A program made the position numbers and the translations under genes. Source: Siphonodentalium dalli (Eukaryota > Mollusca > Scaphopoda > Gadilida > Siphonodentaliidae). Taken from it: a stretch of 64,000 nt of DNA. The notes below the pieces were generated by a model. That model saw only the letters and a program-made list of their open reading frames with translations. It made no database searches and was not told the DNA's origin. Below are positions 21,914 to 33,929 of this stretch, in pieces (the first letter of the stretch is position 1; every line of letters begins with the position of its first letter). The stretch covers positions 40,035,549 to 40,099,548 of the forward strand of contig CP136067.1 of the NCBI GenBank assembly GCA_032622095.1, in the 5' to 3' direction.

Positions 21914-22233
21914 TGTTCTCCCGCGAACTCCATAATTATATAGCTTATATAACAGTCCCCTGTGCCAAACTCTCTCGAAGGCTTTGGAAATATCACAGAA
22001 AACAGAGCATGTATATAGTCCTTTGTCGAGAGATTGACATAGGTGATTGTAGAGGTCTATCAGTTGGTGAGATGTGCTGTGGCCGGTTATGAAACCCGAT
22101 TGGTTGGAATAAAGTAATTTATTGTCGTCGAAGAACGGACTTATTTGTTTTAGTACAAGTTTTTCAAACGCTTTCCCAAGACAAGGAAGCAGGGAGATAG
22201 GTCGATAGTTTTTGTGTCGGCTGGGTCATCTAT

Positions 22234-23790
22234 TTATAAAATTGGAACAACGTTAGCCTTTTTCCAGGTAGATGGAAACTTTGCGTTGTTGAAGGATTTA
22301 TTGAAAATTATTGACAGAGGATATGCTATTGATTCAGCTGTTGAATTTAACATTTTCGCACTTATTCCATCATGTCCATGGGCTTTATTCAGTTTGAGCG
22401 ATGTTAATACATAAATTATCTCATCCTGCGTAAATTCCAATTCCGTTAGTTCTTTTTCACAACGCGATTTGAATGGTGGTAATTTATGGGATGAATCGTT
22501 AATCGAAGAATTGGAAATGAAACTTTTATTCAGCAGGTTGGCTTTGTCCAGATCGTCTGTTACGTAGAGTTTTCCGTTTATATCAATCGTGTTGCTCGTG
22601 TTGGGGAAAGATCTTGGAGTAGATAGGGGCGGGATACAATTTGTTTTCTTTTTACATAGCAAGAAATTTATTAATTGCCAAAAATCGCGGGGGGATGATG
22701 AGTCTTTAACCCGATTTTCCAGTTTCTCTTCAAATTTTGCTTTTGCGAACTTTTTCATGTTATTAATTTTGTTTCTGGTATTCTTATACTGTTGCCACGT
22801 ATCAGGGCGATTGTTTTTTAGCGCTTTGTTTCGTAATTTTTTTCTTTTGCGGATTTCTTTTCTAATGTCGGAATTAAACCAAATTTTGTCTTTTGGGCGT
22901 ATTGTCACTTTTGACTGTGGGATTGTTTGATTCATGATGGAGAGAAATGTCTCCTGAAAATTGTTAACTATAGTATCTATGTCGGGTGCAGATAGGAGAT
23001 CATCCCAGTTTGTGTTACTAAGCAGGCTATTTGCTCTTTCAAAATTTGCTCTAGTATAATTCCAAACCGTTCTCTGGAAAGAGGTGGTGGGGGAGTAATC
23101 GTAATCTAATGTTACATAAACACCACGGTGGTCTGAGACTCCTGGATTAATGACGTCGGTGTCAAGAACGCGGAAGGTATTGCTGATTACAATTGGATCA
23201 AGAAGTGTGGTCGATGTATTTGTGATCCTAGTAGGGGCTGTTATCACATTTTTAATACTATAAAAATCTATAATTTCTTTAAGTTTGGAAGAGCTATCTA
23301 GAAGGTTAGAATTAAAGTCACCTGTAATGATAACATTTTCGGTTATTTCTAGAGCGTCTGCTATTGAGTTATCAAGGTACTCCCAATAGTTTGGATCACA
23401 GTATTGTTCTGATCTATAGGACATTCCTAAGAGAATGTGAGTTTTCTTCGAGAAAATATCAAACCATAATATCGAGGAATCGAATTCTAAATCGTGTCTT
23501 CGTCTATGGACTATGTGATTTGCAAACATTACGCATATTCCCCCTCCTTTGGAATCACGGTCCTTGCGGACAGATGGGTAGTAGCCAGGAATAATTAATT
23601 TATCGGATGGATATGAAGGGTCCAGATGGGTCTCACTAAAACACAGGATGTCATACTCGTCAATGATATCAAGTATCTTTTCGAGCTTATTGCGAATACT
23701 TCGGATATTGTAATGAAATATAGAGATTGAATGACTATTTACAGGTAAGGTATTAGGGCCTGGGTTCTTTTCAATGTCGCCGGATAACAT
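22234..23790 (-). CDS. CR1-like LINE: endonuclease and start of RT (open 518 codons)
   Basis: A long open piece of the LINE. It covers the 2A-like motif (residues 4-12 from this in-frame Met), the full APE endonuclease (about 15-230, with the catalytic GVSDHRG near 210), a linker with basic KIWFNSDIRKEIRKRKKLRN, and RT up to the strand before the palm (FPSTWKKANVVPIL). It is interrupted just after that by a stop. The true N-terminus lies further upstream (ATG at 23949) in another frame, so at least one indel separates them. Confidence 0.82.
   Translation of the reverse strand: MLSGDIEKNPGPNTLPVNSHSISIFHYNIRSIRNKLEKILDIIDEYDILCFSETHLDPSYPSDKLIIPGYYPSVRKDRDSKGGGICVMFANHIVHRRRHDLEFDSSILWFDIFSKKTHILLGMSYRSEQYCDPNYWEYLDNSIADALEITENVIITGDFNSNLLDSSSKLKEIIDFYSIKNVITAPTRITNTSTTLLDPIVISNTFRVLDTDVINPGVSDHRGVYVTLDYDYSPTTSFQRTVWNYTRANFERANSLLSNTNWDDLLSAPDIDTIVNNFQETFLSIMNQTIPQSKVTIRPKDKIWFNSDIRKEIRKRKKLRNKALKNNRPDTWQQYKNTRNKINNMKKFAKAKFEEKLENRVKDSSSPRDFWQLINFLLCKKKTNCIPPLSTPRSFPNTSNTIDINGKLYVTDDLDKANLLNKSFISNSSINDSSHKLPPFKSRCEKELTELEFTQDEIIYVLTSLKLNKAHGHDGISAKMLNSTAESIAYPLSIIFNKSFNNAKFPSTWKKANVVPIL
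23755..23781 (-). other. 2A-like ribosome-skipping motif (GDIEKNPGP)
   Basis: It matches the consensus D-x-E-x-N-P-G-P, in which the last Gly-Pro peptide bond is skipped by the ribosome. It directly follows a hydrophobic stretch (ICFILICLILML). 2A-like motifs at the N-terminus of APE-type LINE proteins are described in sea urchins, amphioxus and molluscs. Activity in this copy is inference. Confidence 0.8.
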
Positions 23791-23949
23791 AAGGATTAGA
23801 CAGATCAGAATAAAACATATCTTCAGATTGAATATTCAGAAGTTGCATTTTAAGGGTCCAACATTTTTTGCCGCCTGAGATTGTTTAGTTTTCTTCCTCA
23901 AGTCGAAGACTCCAATCGCTGCCCTATACTGCTGTGTCGAACAAGTCAT

Positions 23950-24358
23950 AACAGTGTTTTTGTCTGTGATTCGATGTGAGTATATATATAGGGGAGCGAT
24001 TGAGTCCTGGTCCTGTGGAAGATCCGTCGTATATATAGAGCTGATTTGGTGTTGGCACCTGACACCCGCAGGTTAAATTGCTATGTGGGGGGGGGAATAG
24101 TTCGGTGTAAATGTGGTCGGTTGATGGAACCCCTGGAATGTACAAAACATGCAAACAACATGATACGATATGTGCATAGATGAAAACATGAAAATGACAG
24201 TAACAAAAATGAAGAAATGGTGATATGAAATAATGATGGTTTGGTGATGGGGTTCCATCGTGGGTCGGCTGGCGCGGTTTTTGGTTCGAGACGGGGGGGG
24301 GGGGGTGCTTCAAGTTATTTACGATGTTCAGCAGGACAAGCATGCAGCGATTTTTGAG

Positions 24359-24393
<35 letters not shown>

Positions 24394-26150
24394 GTCGTTA
24401 TTTAGGTCCTTGGTTCGTTGTGGGAAACTGATAAGTTGGTATCCAGACGCTATACCAACTGTGGGAGTGTAGCCTTCTACTAGCATCGCTGAAAATCTCA
24501 AAGAAATCAACCATTCCACTCCATATATATCATCGTATGAAATACGTTTAATTGTAAATATTTACATCTCGATTTGAGATGCGACAAAAAAAAGGCGATT
24601 ATCTAAGGCATATTATTTCACCATCGAGTGTCATTGCATTTAATTTATATATCAGAATGATGGTGTGAGCACTGTAAATTTATATCAATATTCTTAAGAA
24701 ATAATTACTTTGATCAAGAAGTTTTCCTTTTTCGATCACCCAACCGGGGTGTTTTACATCACTTTAAATCGAGTGGCTAACATATTTGTTGTTGCGGCTT
24801 ACCGTACTATTTGATGAAATTGGGTCAAATGGTTTTTATGGAAATCGCGTGGTCCATATGCCAGCGGCGTGTTTCGGGATGTCCTCTCACTCTCTCTCTC
24901 GCCAAATGCCGCTTAAATTGTAAATGATTTACTTGGCTAAAAGGTACCAAAAGTAACATGTATGTGTTTTCCGTATCTATTGGCTTGTCGCAGTGGAAGT
25001 AGCCACAGTGGCTAACATTTAAGTGGAAAAACAATTATCTAAGCACTGCAGTCGAACTGTTCTATTTTTAGCTGCGTTTGACAATTGCAGTTCATTGAAC
25101 TGGAAATATCAGTAATTGATTTTAGTTTAAAGGAATGTATCAGAGTACTCTTGGCTATTTTGATGGATTTTTGTTTTTGTTTTTGTTTTTGTTTTTAATC
25201 GAGTGGGTGGGTTTATATTCAGGGCGGTTTTTTACCATGGCTGCCTTTCTGTTTACAACTGCCGGGGAAGGGGGGGGGGGGGTAACAAAAATTAAGCAAT
25301 TTATGTTCATAATTCCAGTTAACGAGGAGGGGTCAGGTGACCTATTCCGAATGGGCATCACCATGCAAAATCTCCGCAGCAAAGGTCACAGAGTTGTGTA
25401 AATATTTCTGGGAGTATCTGATCTGTATTGTAAACGATACATATTGTTTTTTACACAGAGAGTCGGTTTGGGTTATTTGTTTTTGTTTTTCTCCATATGA
25501 AACTTGGTGTATTTATATATGAATTTTTTTATGATTTTTTCAAAAACTATGTGAAGTGTTGTTGGTTCAAGAGAAGAATTCTCGAAATAGATTTATAACA
25601 AAGATTTGTAATTTACCAGGCCCTTCTGCCGGTCAAATGTTTTGACTGTTTATTGATATGACTGCTACAACTGCTTCATATATAAACCTTGCTGCGGGAG
25701 ATCTGCCAGGAAATCCCCATTCAAAATTTTTCCCTGCCCACTCCTTAACATGCAATATCATTTATCAAAACTGTTTGTACATAATTAAGGTGGAGATAAA
25801 CACTATAGCCTTGCCATTTTGCCAAGGCAATAGTTACCATTATAAATAATTGTAAGTGGGATTTCTTCCAATTTCAGGGACTTAGGTATGGGTTTTTATT
25901 TGCCCATTTCCATATGATTTACAATTTAACAGTTACCATGCAAGTCATTATGGACTCCTAGGTGCCCAATGATAGTGTTGACATTATTGTTTGCGGGAAT
26001 TTTAATTTTTTTGGAAGAGGATATGGAGTGTGATTTCCATAACAGTTTATTTTAGTGACTATTTCTGTCTGGTACTATTATTAAGCCATCACCATCATAT
26101 AGCACCCAGGAGTGTGGTATGAATTGTGGTTATTATTCAATGTCATTTGG
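23950..26150. other. Non-coding stretch with simple repeats
   Basis: The right part of 23950-24300 may be 5-prime UTR of the LINE. Simple sequences: G runs at about 24088-24096 and 24292-24306, (GA)n at about 24359-24391, (GTTTTT)n at about 25167-25196 and a G run at about 25270-25281. No gene is supported. Confidence 0.6.
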
Positions 26151-26154
26151 TGTA

Positions 26155-26370
26155 CTACAGTAATGCTCCAAACAATCGACCCATCAACCAAAGCCGAAAT
26201 TCCAGGCAACCCTCCAGGACCCAGTCGAGAATATGGCCCGCCGCCCTCATCGGAAAGCTCTCACAGTGAGCTTTCCGATGAATGGCAGCAAGCCACACCC
26301 CGACCAAATCCCGAAAAGCCACCCACAACTCCTCCGCGGCTAGGGAGTCGATCAATTTGGGCATTACTGT
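26155..26370 (+). other. GC-rich island with perfect 13-bp hairpin, possible exon
   Basis: A short GC-rich block in AT-rich surroundings. A perfect inverted repeat 'catcggaaagctc' (26248-26260) / 'gagctttccgatg' (26268-26280) encloses a 7-base loop. The plus frame is Pro/Ser-rich (PGNPPGPSREYGPPPSSESS) and preceded by 'gtgtactacag', a weak acceptor. The minus frame is also open. I cannot tell whether it is an exon or a transposon piece. Confidence 0.3.
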
Positions 26371-27420
26371 ACATTATTCAGTAGATTAGGATATTCTAAA
26401 CCTGGTAGAATATACAACAGCTATTGTTATAGCCTTAAATAACCATATTTTACAAAGCATAATTTTAGCATATACATGTACCCAGTATCGGTGTTGGAAG
26501 TGCTCTTAATAGAGTAAAGTGATATCTCCCAGTAATGATTTGGGTGTCAAGTAGTATTTTTAACAGAACTCTAGCTATTAGAGTTTAGCATATAAATGCA
26601 ATATGTTGTGTAATTATGTGCATACTTACTAGTTTAAATGTGAAGATGATTTTTTTATTATTTTGTTTTTGTTTTTGTTTTAATTGTGAATTTTGCTCAA
26701 TCTGTCATTTTAAGGAGTACCGGAATGTACATGTATGAAACAGTTTGTCCCAAAATACGATAAGGTTTTCTTACTACTTGTCTTTGTTGAGACATAACTT
26801 GGTACACTACAATTCAAAACTATGTGTGGGGGAGATCACATCTTTACTAGTAACTATGGTAGACTGGTTTATCAAAATTTCTCAAAAAGTTCTACCCAAA
26901 GCGCACTGGTGACCATTATCTAGAGAGGCTAGTGGGGAAAAGATTATTATTAATTTATTTCATTTAATTTTCCATTTATTATTTATTGTTATATAACTAT
27001 TTTTTGTTTTTATTTATTTTTTGTTTTTTTTTGGAATGGCTTTGTTTCTTTGTAAACACCTTTTTATTTCTAGTTTTGAGAATAAGGTCAGATCTATTAT
27101 TACAATTTAGATATATAAGTACGGGGTAATCATTTGCCCGATATTATGACTTTTCCCGAAAATGGGAAACAAATCATAGTTTTGAGATAGGAAATTTATG
27201 GGATAGTTATACAAGTTGTACAAGTCATGTATCCGATGATACGCAGTTCCCAAAAAACGATAGAATTGTACAGCGCACATAAAAATAAAAAGTAATTCAA
27301 CGGTATCTGAACCAATACTAACTAGAGGTGTGACTGTCCCAAATGGTACTAAGGATACCCCCCGTGTATTTAAAATACTAAGATGTTTCACATGTCAGTA
27401 AACATTTAGTTAAAATAATA
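26371..27420. other. No gene seen
   Basis: AT-rich sequence with T-rich tracts (for example 'gtttttgtttttg' near 26665 and 'ttttgttttttttt' near 27020). Confidence 0.5.
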
Positions 27421-27427
27421 AATAACA

Positions 27428-28045
27428 GTTCCCATTGCAGGTGCACAACCCTAACCCTAACCCTAAACCTATTGACCGAAAAATGTAGGAATAAAAGCTC
27501 CGACAAAATTATGCATGTTGCGAAAATGTTCTTAAGTCGAAAAAGGGGAATAACTCCACAAAAAAAAGTCGGACAGACATTATAATTGCAGGTGCACAGG
27601 TTCCCATGGTACTAAATATCAGTACCAAGATTTAAAAACATAGACCTATAAATGTAGGAATAAAAGCTTGGACAAAATTATGCATGTTGCAAAAAAATTT
27701 CTAAGTCGAAAAAGGGAGATAACTCCACCAAACAATGTCGGACAGACGATATAATCGCAGGTACACAGGTTCCCATGGTACTAAATATCTGTGCCAAGTT
27801 TGAAAAAAATTGACCTAAAATGTAGGAAAAGCTCGTAAAAAATTATACATGTTGCGACAATTTTGTGGTGCACAGGTTCCCATGGTGGTTGATGTCTGTG
27901 TCAAGTTTCACGAAAATTTATAAAAAAACGACTGAGAAAAACTCCGGACAAATTTGTTTCCACGGACGGGCGGACGGACGACGGACACACGGACGGACAC
28001 GCTGATTCCAGTATACCCCCCCTAACTTCGTTGCGGGGGGTATAA
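27428..28045 (+). repeat. Dispersed repeat of 'aagtcgaaaaaggg' type, about 3-4 diverged units
   Basis: Blocks 'caggtgcacaggttcccatg', 'ggtactaaatatc', 'aaatgtaggaataaaagct', 'aaaattatgcatgttgcgaa', 'ctaagtcgaaaaaggg' and 'ataactccac' recur every 100-170 bp. The end is a GGAC/GGACGG-rich tail (about 27960-28002) and a hairpin 'tatacccccc'...'ggggggtata' (about 28012-28043). The same blocks recur at about 57500-57560 and 58930-59560. Non-coding. Confidence 0.75.
27447..27470 (+). repeat. Short interstitial telomere-like run (CCCTAA)3
   Basis: 'aaccctaaccctaaccctaa' followed by an imperfect unit 'acct'. It lies inside the dispersed repeat where other units have 'aggttcccatgg', so it replaced or was inserted into that position. 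Confidence 0.7.
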
Positions 28046-29190
28046 TTACGTTTTTTTCAATAGTTATACATGTGTACCACTGACATCAACTCTGATGATT
28101 AAACAAGAGGCCACATCGGCGGTGCGGGCTTACCGCCACGGTGGCAAATTCCAACAGGGCAGGTTCAAAATGTTGAACAAAACTCGTGAGAAATTGACTA
28201 CCTAAGGGCCAATATGTTTAATATTTTTAAACTGAACCTAAGGGCCATATCTCAGGCAGAACATTCGGGGTAAACTCGATTATCGCAGTAAAGCAAGCAA
28301 CTTGTATACCAAAATAAAAACCGCATACCTTTATCCACGACGCCTGATACAAAACTACAGTTGTTACAGTTTAGGATTAATTCCAAGATATTATCAACTA
28401 ATATATTTCTTAAAATAAAAAAGTAAGACCTGATGACCAGTATAATCGATGCAGAAATAACAACTCCAATGTGAGCTTAACGCTTGGTCAACCAAAAATA
28501 AGTTTAATCTGAAAACTTCGAAACGAATAATTATTCTAGATTCTCCACCAATAGAAGGAAATTATACCATGCACCAATTTATTTAGCTGCTTGTCAAACA
28601 ATACCTATATCGAACTAAATTCAACCCAGACATGCTGTCCGTCAATGATTTTATAGCAGCGCTCCAATACCGTGTCGATGTGGCAAATTTAATGCTCGTT
28701 GTTATATGAAGATTCAGAATTTGCGAAAAACTGCTTTCTAATAGAAAGCGCTATAAATAAACAAAAGGCATAAATTTCTTGATTCTCATCAGAATCGCGT
28801 ATTTTCACTTAATAATTATATTTTCGTTCTACCTCTATGCATTGAGCAGGGTCGGATAAGTATTGTCAACAAGAATAGAAATGTTTTCATGTTTGAAACA
28901 TTACAATTACTGACTGAATACAGATCGTTCAACTTAAGTGAACTATATCAGCTGAATTCTGGTCTCAGGTCTAGACCACCCTAATAATCACGGTGTTCCA
29001 TGTCAGGACTTGGTCTCGCGAAACCACTTTGTCCCAAGCTGGGAGCGGCTGATTATTGTTCAATCAACGACAATCTATGGCCAAAAACGTGCTGCGCGAT
29101 GCATCGAGATTGGCGTGTTGGTGTCGGCAAACCTGAGCACGTGGAAGTGACTTATCTCCGTATTGTATAGCGGTACATGTATGCCGTTGC
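28046..29190. other. No gene seen
   Basis: AT-rich sequence. A short 'ggtctcaggtctagacc' palindrome-like piece lies near 28962 and similar 'ggtctagac' pieces lie near 31160. No frame worth reporting. Confidence 0.45.
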
Positions 29191-29199
29191 CGTTACAGT

Positions 29200-29415
29200 C
29201 ACCGATAAATCACTCCGATGTGTGTATAAACCACCGACCCCGGAAAGCAACGACAAACTTGCCCAGATACACGAATAAGATTATCCTCACTTAGCGTGGA
29301 TCGCGAATCCGCGCTTGACGGTATTCGAACCAGCTCCGTCAGCGCTAGACGGCATATGGCGGCATAATGCATTGAGCATTCTGACGGCGGGACTACCGGG
29401 GTCCTTTCCAATCAA
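29200..29415 (-). repeat. SINE-like repeat with pol III B-box-like sequence
   Basis: Read on the minus strand, 'ggttcgaatacc' (about 29328) resembles a B box, preceded by 'gtctagcgctgacggagct'. Downstream, 'attcgtgtatctgggcaagt'+'ttgt' (29253-29281) is also found at about 62336-62369, 33 kb away and on the same strand, with similar sequence after it. It may be a tRNA-derived SINE family. Confidence 0.4.
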
Positions 29416-29999
29416 TCTATAGTGAAATATATTTTGTGTTCAGATCAAGAACCAACCATATATTGTTAAACTTTGAGTCAAAAATTACACTGAAATTACA
29501 TTCAGTTAAAGACATTCCACCCCCACCCATACCAGGGTTATAGTGTTAGGTTCGTAATTTCAAACTGATTCTGACAATGAGGTATATACATGTACATTAT
29601 CAATCAGAATATTGCAAACTTAAAGAGGAGATATTCAGGTGTCTCTGTAGTTGTGAATTTAGTGGGGTGCAAATGGAAATGATAAGTTTAACACCCAGAC
29701 CCCAACAAAACCCCTTCGTCACGTCCCTGCATGTTTCGCTCATGTCGCCACTCCCCTGTTCGGGACTATTACGACTGTACTGTAACGGCTGAAATTATCA
29801 AGTCCATGTCTTATATTTAAGTCATGCTATAAACCTGGTGCTTTAAAGTTGGAACGTCTGGTTTCCTAAAATACACATGGTTGTTGTCGCAACCAAACTT
29901 TGGTCAAACATTTAGCAGCTGGAATTAAATGCCATGCATTCCTGGTAAATTAGATGGAAGAACCTGACAAAAATAAGTTGAATTTCTGTGATTTTGTGA

Positions 30000-30250
30000 C
30001 ATCAAACATTTGGGTTTTTTATTGTCTTCTTTGGTACCAGTACCAAACACTCGATTCTTTTCCCAATTTCGGTCAAATGTTTGAACTGAAATGGTAATCA
30101 TTTGAAAACATTTCGAACCATTATTATAGGGGATTTCAGGTGGGAATTTCCAACAACTTGAAATAATGAGGTACCTGTTGAAAATTTTAAATTCATTGTG
30201 GTGAGGGGTAACACGTGGGGCTGCAATGTAATTTCGCGCAATAAGTTGAA
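30000..30250 (+). repeat. Copy of the 11.7-12.6 kb dispersed repeat
   Basis: 'tttcggtcaaatgtttgaac', 'tgaaatggtaatcatttgaa' and 'ggtgggaatttccaacaact' parallel 11757-11850. Confidence 0.55.
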
Positions 30251-30299
30251 AAGGGGGTCCCATTTAATTTAATTTAATTCAATTTAATCAGACATGTCC

Positions 30300-33200
30300 T
30301 TATTTTCTACCACAATGTTTAGTTTTGTCTTAATATTTTTTGATATTTTTTGCTGTTATATTGTATATCAAGTCCAGTAATAATTTATTCCCAAATGATG
30401 AATTAGTGCTTTCAAAACTAGCTCCCACCTCAATTCATTTCAGAGACACGGGACTAAAGACACTCGCATCCAACGTGAATTACGTTCCGATTTCAAAACT
30501 ACTATCAATCATTTTTAATCCGTGTCGACCACACCCATCGATAACATATTGCGCGTAGAATTAATAGCACGAAAATCTGACTTAATCCACCTAACGGTAG
30601 TATTCTTCAAATAAACAATGATATAAATTAATAAAACTCCATTGTAAAGCCAACTAAACGCACGCATGATTTACAATCAAATTACCAATCTGTATCGTTA
30701 CTGCGAAACCAGAAATCGGTATTCTAATCTCAGGTTCAAGTCTCGGTTTATGCAAAAATCTCAGACCAGGGGCGGGGGTACTAGGTCTCAGTTGAAGACT
30801 ATTACATATAACACACATAATTCTCGATTATATTAAATTGTGTCCTGTGTATATATAATTATAATCTATCATCTACACGGCATACAAATATAACACAATT
30901 ACTATTTGGTTAACATAGAGATAAATGCTTCCAAAAAATACTAATGTTTCTGTTACCAGAACTTGTATTTTCCACATGGTTCGAATTATGAACAGACCGA
31001 CAAGGCTTGAATGACAATAAGAAGGAAAACCTTGGTTCACGTAAGCCTGAGTTTCAAAAAGACGAGAATACGGACCAGTGCGCACCAATAATCCCAGCTT
31101 ATATACTCGCTCCGAAGCGAGGTAACACATCGCGATCACCGTGGTTTGGGCCTGGTCTAGACTCTAGTTTACGCGAAACCTGGTCCAGACCAGAGACAAT
31201 AATTCGGCCGTATGTGTTTATATATGTATATATATATTTCAGGAATGATCTGCATTAGCCATGCAAGCAGGGCATACTAAACCGACTATACGTCGTATCG
31301 TATATATAGCGAATATTTGGCAATATAATCATGTTTTGCTGATTTTTCAAATAGGATTTTCTCAAAACCCTGTCTGGAATTTCTTTTTGAAATTTGGTAC
31401 AAGCGATTATTGTGACACAATATTTAAGAAGCATCAACTCGTTGGAAATTATAGCCCAATTTACTATACTGTTATGACATGAAACATATGTAAGATATGC
31501 TCTTTTCCAGTAATAGCTTCTGTGAGATAGCAATGTTTAAAAAGTGCAGTTCATATACGTGATATCTATCTGAAGATCATGAGAGGTGACTTAGTTTTTC
31601 TTGATATATATTAACCAATTTCATAATTTTCATTTAGAAAGAAAGATATCCCTAAATATTTGTTATTTTTGTGAATTAATTTGCATGTCAAGCCTGCTGA
31701 TCAATAACATTTTGGGCTAAAAAGAGCTTTAGGTCACATGTTCAAAGCCAAATACCAAGAAGACCACGAGTCTACTACATGTATCTATTTCCAGTTGATT
31801 GCTCACAGCCTGGGAGGATTGGTCTGCATACCAGTTGTGTTCGTTGGGCTGCATGGCTGCGTTATTATTCACTGTAGTATTTGGAGTACTTTACATCATG
31901 CAATTAAAATTTTAACTCAGCATACTGACCAACTTTAATTTTCCTCTCATAGCGCCAAAACAATGCACTATTTTGTGATTGGTTTATTGCTTGCAATTAT
32001 TAATTATGTTACTAGTAAACGGTAAAACTAAATATGATATTTGAAACCTCTCAAATGTTGGAAAGTCCACTGTTTTGTCTTCTTTTAATAGTTGTTTAGA
32101 TTCTATATACAATGAAGATGAGGAAATGTGAATTTTTTCACCAAATAGATTCAGATAATTTATTTGTTGAAAATCTCTTGCAATTTTTGCACGGATGTTT
32201 GCAAAACGTGCGCCTGACATTTTATGCAATTATGACAATTAGTTTAAGCTTCTTGTGTGTAAGTTAATTTAATTGATCGCTTATAATTATCAATTTAAGA
32301 TACATTTATATAATACATATCTCAAATACTGTATGTTTTTGTACGACCATTGCGGAGAGGAATTGAGTGTGTCAGCACAGTGTGTAATCCACGAACATGA
32401 CACTCACTATATGAGAGGAGCGGAGATACAAAGAAATTCACCCAGTACGTTTTTCGATGAGAGATATATATATAGCCCCCGACCGTGTCGAATTTAATTT
32501 CAGAGGTCGGCCCACTAACCAAATGAGGTTTCCCGAGCTTTATGCAACAACATAATATATGAACATTGATATAATTAATCATAGCGAGCATATAAAGATA
32601 TAAACATGTACAAACTGATGTGACCGCACACATCGTATATGTATGTATAAATTCGTATTCAAACAATAAACTATCTAGCATTTTATACACGCGTGAAATT
32701 GCATGTAGTCGTTCATACTTCAACCCCGTCCACCCACACATATTTATTATACCGCCGCTTTCACGTTCTGGAGTCAGAAACATCTTTCTATGATAATCGA
32801 TGAGTGGTCAGACCAACTAATAACCGGACGCATGCCATAGAATCCACCTCATGTGTCCCGCGATGTATTATTTATCATGAAAAAGGGAATGATTGATGCT
32901 GCGCAAATTAAGCAAACGTTTGCTCAAATCTTTACAAAATCCACACCACTCGCTCCAGTGAGAAGCTCAATACCAAGGTACATGGTCAAGTCAGTACGCA
33001 AAGTCTGGATTTGTGTTCATAAAACATGATGCCGTACACCGAATTAGCATACTGCAGTACAGTTGTCCACTGACTACATTAGCATACTGTCGTATACCAA
33101 ATTGTTTTTAATCGGATTTTTTTTCGAAGAAAAGTGCCTTATTGATACTATATTCTTTATATATATAACGCAGCTCAAACCAACAACATTATAGTAGACC

Positions 33201-33460
33201 CATTAAAAAAAAAATTATGCGCCATTCTATTTTTGCTCATATTTTAACAGAATTATGAGATGACATTTCGAGCGAGTATTCGCCTAAATGTTCAATCGAC
33301 GAGTAAACCTGTCACTTTGTGTCAAAGAGAGAATAGACTCTGGTAACTACTGCATCTCCGCCAGCACATGCAAAGGTTCGCATTGGGAAAGTCTCAAAGT
33401 CTGCGAGAAAAAGCCTGATATATGCATCTATTGTAGCATAAAACACTCGTGATGCGAACT
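30300..33460. other. No supported gene
   Basis: AT-rich sequence. The only teasing piece is about 31786-31860, where 'ctatttccag' precedes codons for LIAHSLGGLVC, which resembles the nucleophile elbow of lipases. Without neighbouring exons I treat it as chance. Confidence 0.5.
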
Positions 33461-33479
33461 GCTTCCGGTGTCGCATGAA

Positions 33480-33870
33480 CACAGTGAAAACGAAACTGCC
33501 CAGAAGCTTGCAGTGATAATGATATCGGTGTATGCGCAGTGGGTGATGAGGTTCATGCCGCTTATCTCTTTGGTTTGCAAGTGGCGATGAAAGTACTGGA
33601 GCCAGTGCTGGAGTAGCCAATGCTAGAACCAGCGTTACACTCATATATATAGGGGCGTCGGCAGGCGTCGAGTCGATCGGCGTCAAAGCAGAGTCAAAAG
33701 CCGTCCTATTTGAAGGTGTCATGGAGGCGAGCGCTTCAGCTGTAGCTAGCGAGGCCAAGGCATCAGTAGGCGTAGGACTGGCTCAGTTGGGCGCGCACTC
33801 GGGCGCTAGTCCAACAATTGGTAGATTTGAAGTTGGAATCTTGAACACACATTTGAATGCGCACACTGTA
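33480..33870 (+). pseudogene. Decayed copy of the Ala/Gly-rich gene (fragment 1)
   Basis: Plus-strand frames, with shifts, read KRNCPEACSDNDIGVCAVG, then VHAAYLFGLQVA, and further on EASASAVASEAKASVGVGL and AQLGAHSGASPTIGRFEVGI. They match KRNCPEACSENAVGVRAVG, VHAADLLGLKVA, AVAAEAKASAGAGLAQLGAH and GASATIGRVEAGI of the intact gene at 3749-4675, in the same order. The N-terminal charged region and the C-terminus are missing. The GC content of the block stands out from its flanks. Confidence 0.82.
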
Positions 33871-33929
33871 AAATTTAATAACGTTATAACTACGGTAATG
33901 CACCGTCAACTTAGTTGCCAGTACAATCC

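Larger units (their letters stand above)
20342..23949 (-). mobile_element. Near-complete CR1-like LINE with 2A-like N-terminus
   Basis: From right to left on the minus strand: an ATG at 23949 opening MTCSTQQYRAAIGVF; a hydrophobic segment ending in GDIEKNPGP; endonuclease with IFHYNIRSIRNK, FSETHLDP, ITGDFNSNL and the catalytic GVSDHRGVY; linker; RT with KAHGHDGISAKML; after a break, [23 protein letters not shown] and ARMYADDTCL; then a C-terminal region with a CHCGNPCEDTYHYLWACPLF cysteine segment ending at 20560. 'acaaataaaat' near 20355 reads as a polyadenylation signal, so the 3-prime end is about 20342. Four or five frame breaks make it inactive, but every domain is present. Confidence 0.88.

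Noticed and set aside
31786-31938. Lipase-like LIAHSLGGLVC after a possible acceptor
   Set aside because: Only the short nucleophile-elbow-like motif is present, with no further lipase sequence and no matching exons nearby; chance is likely.
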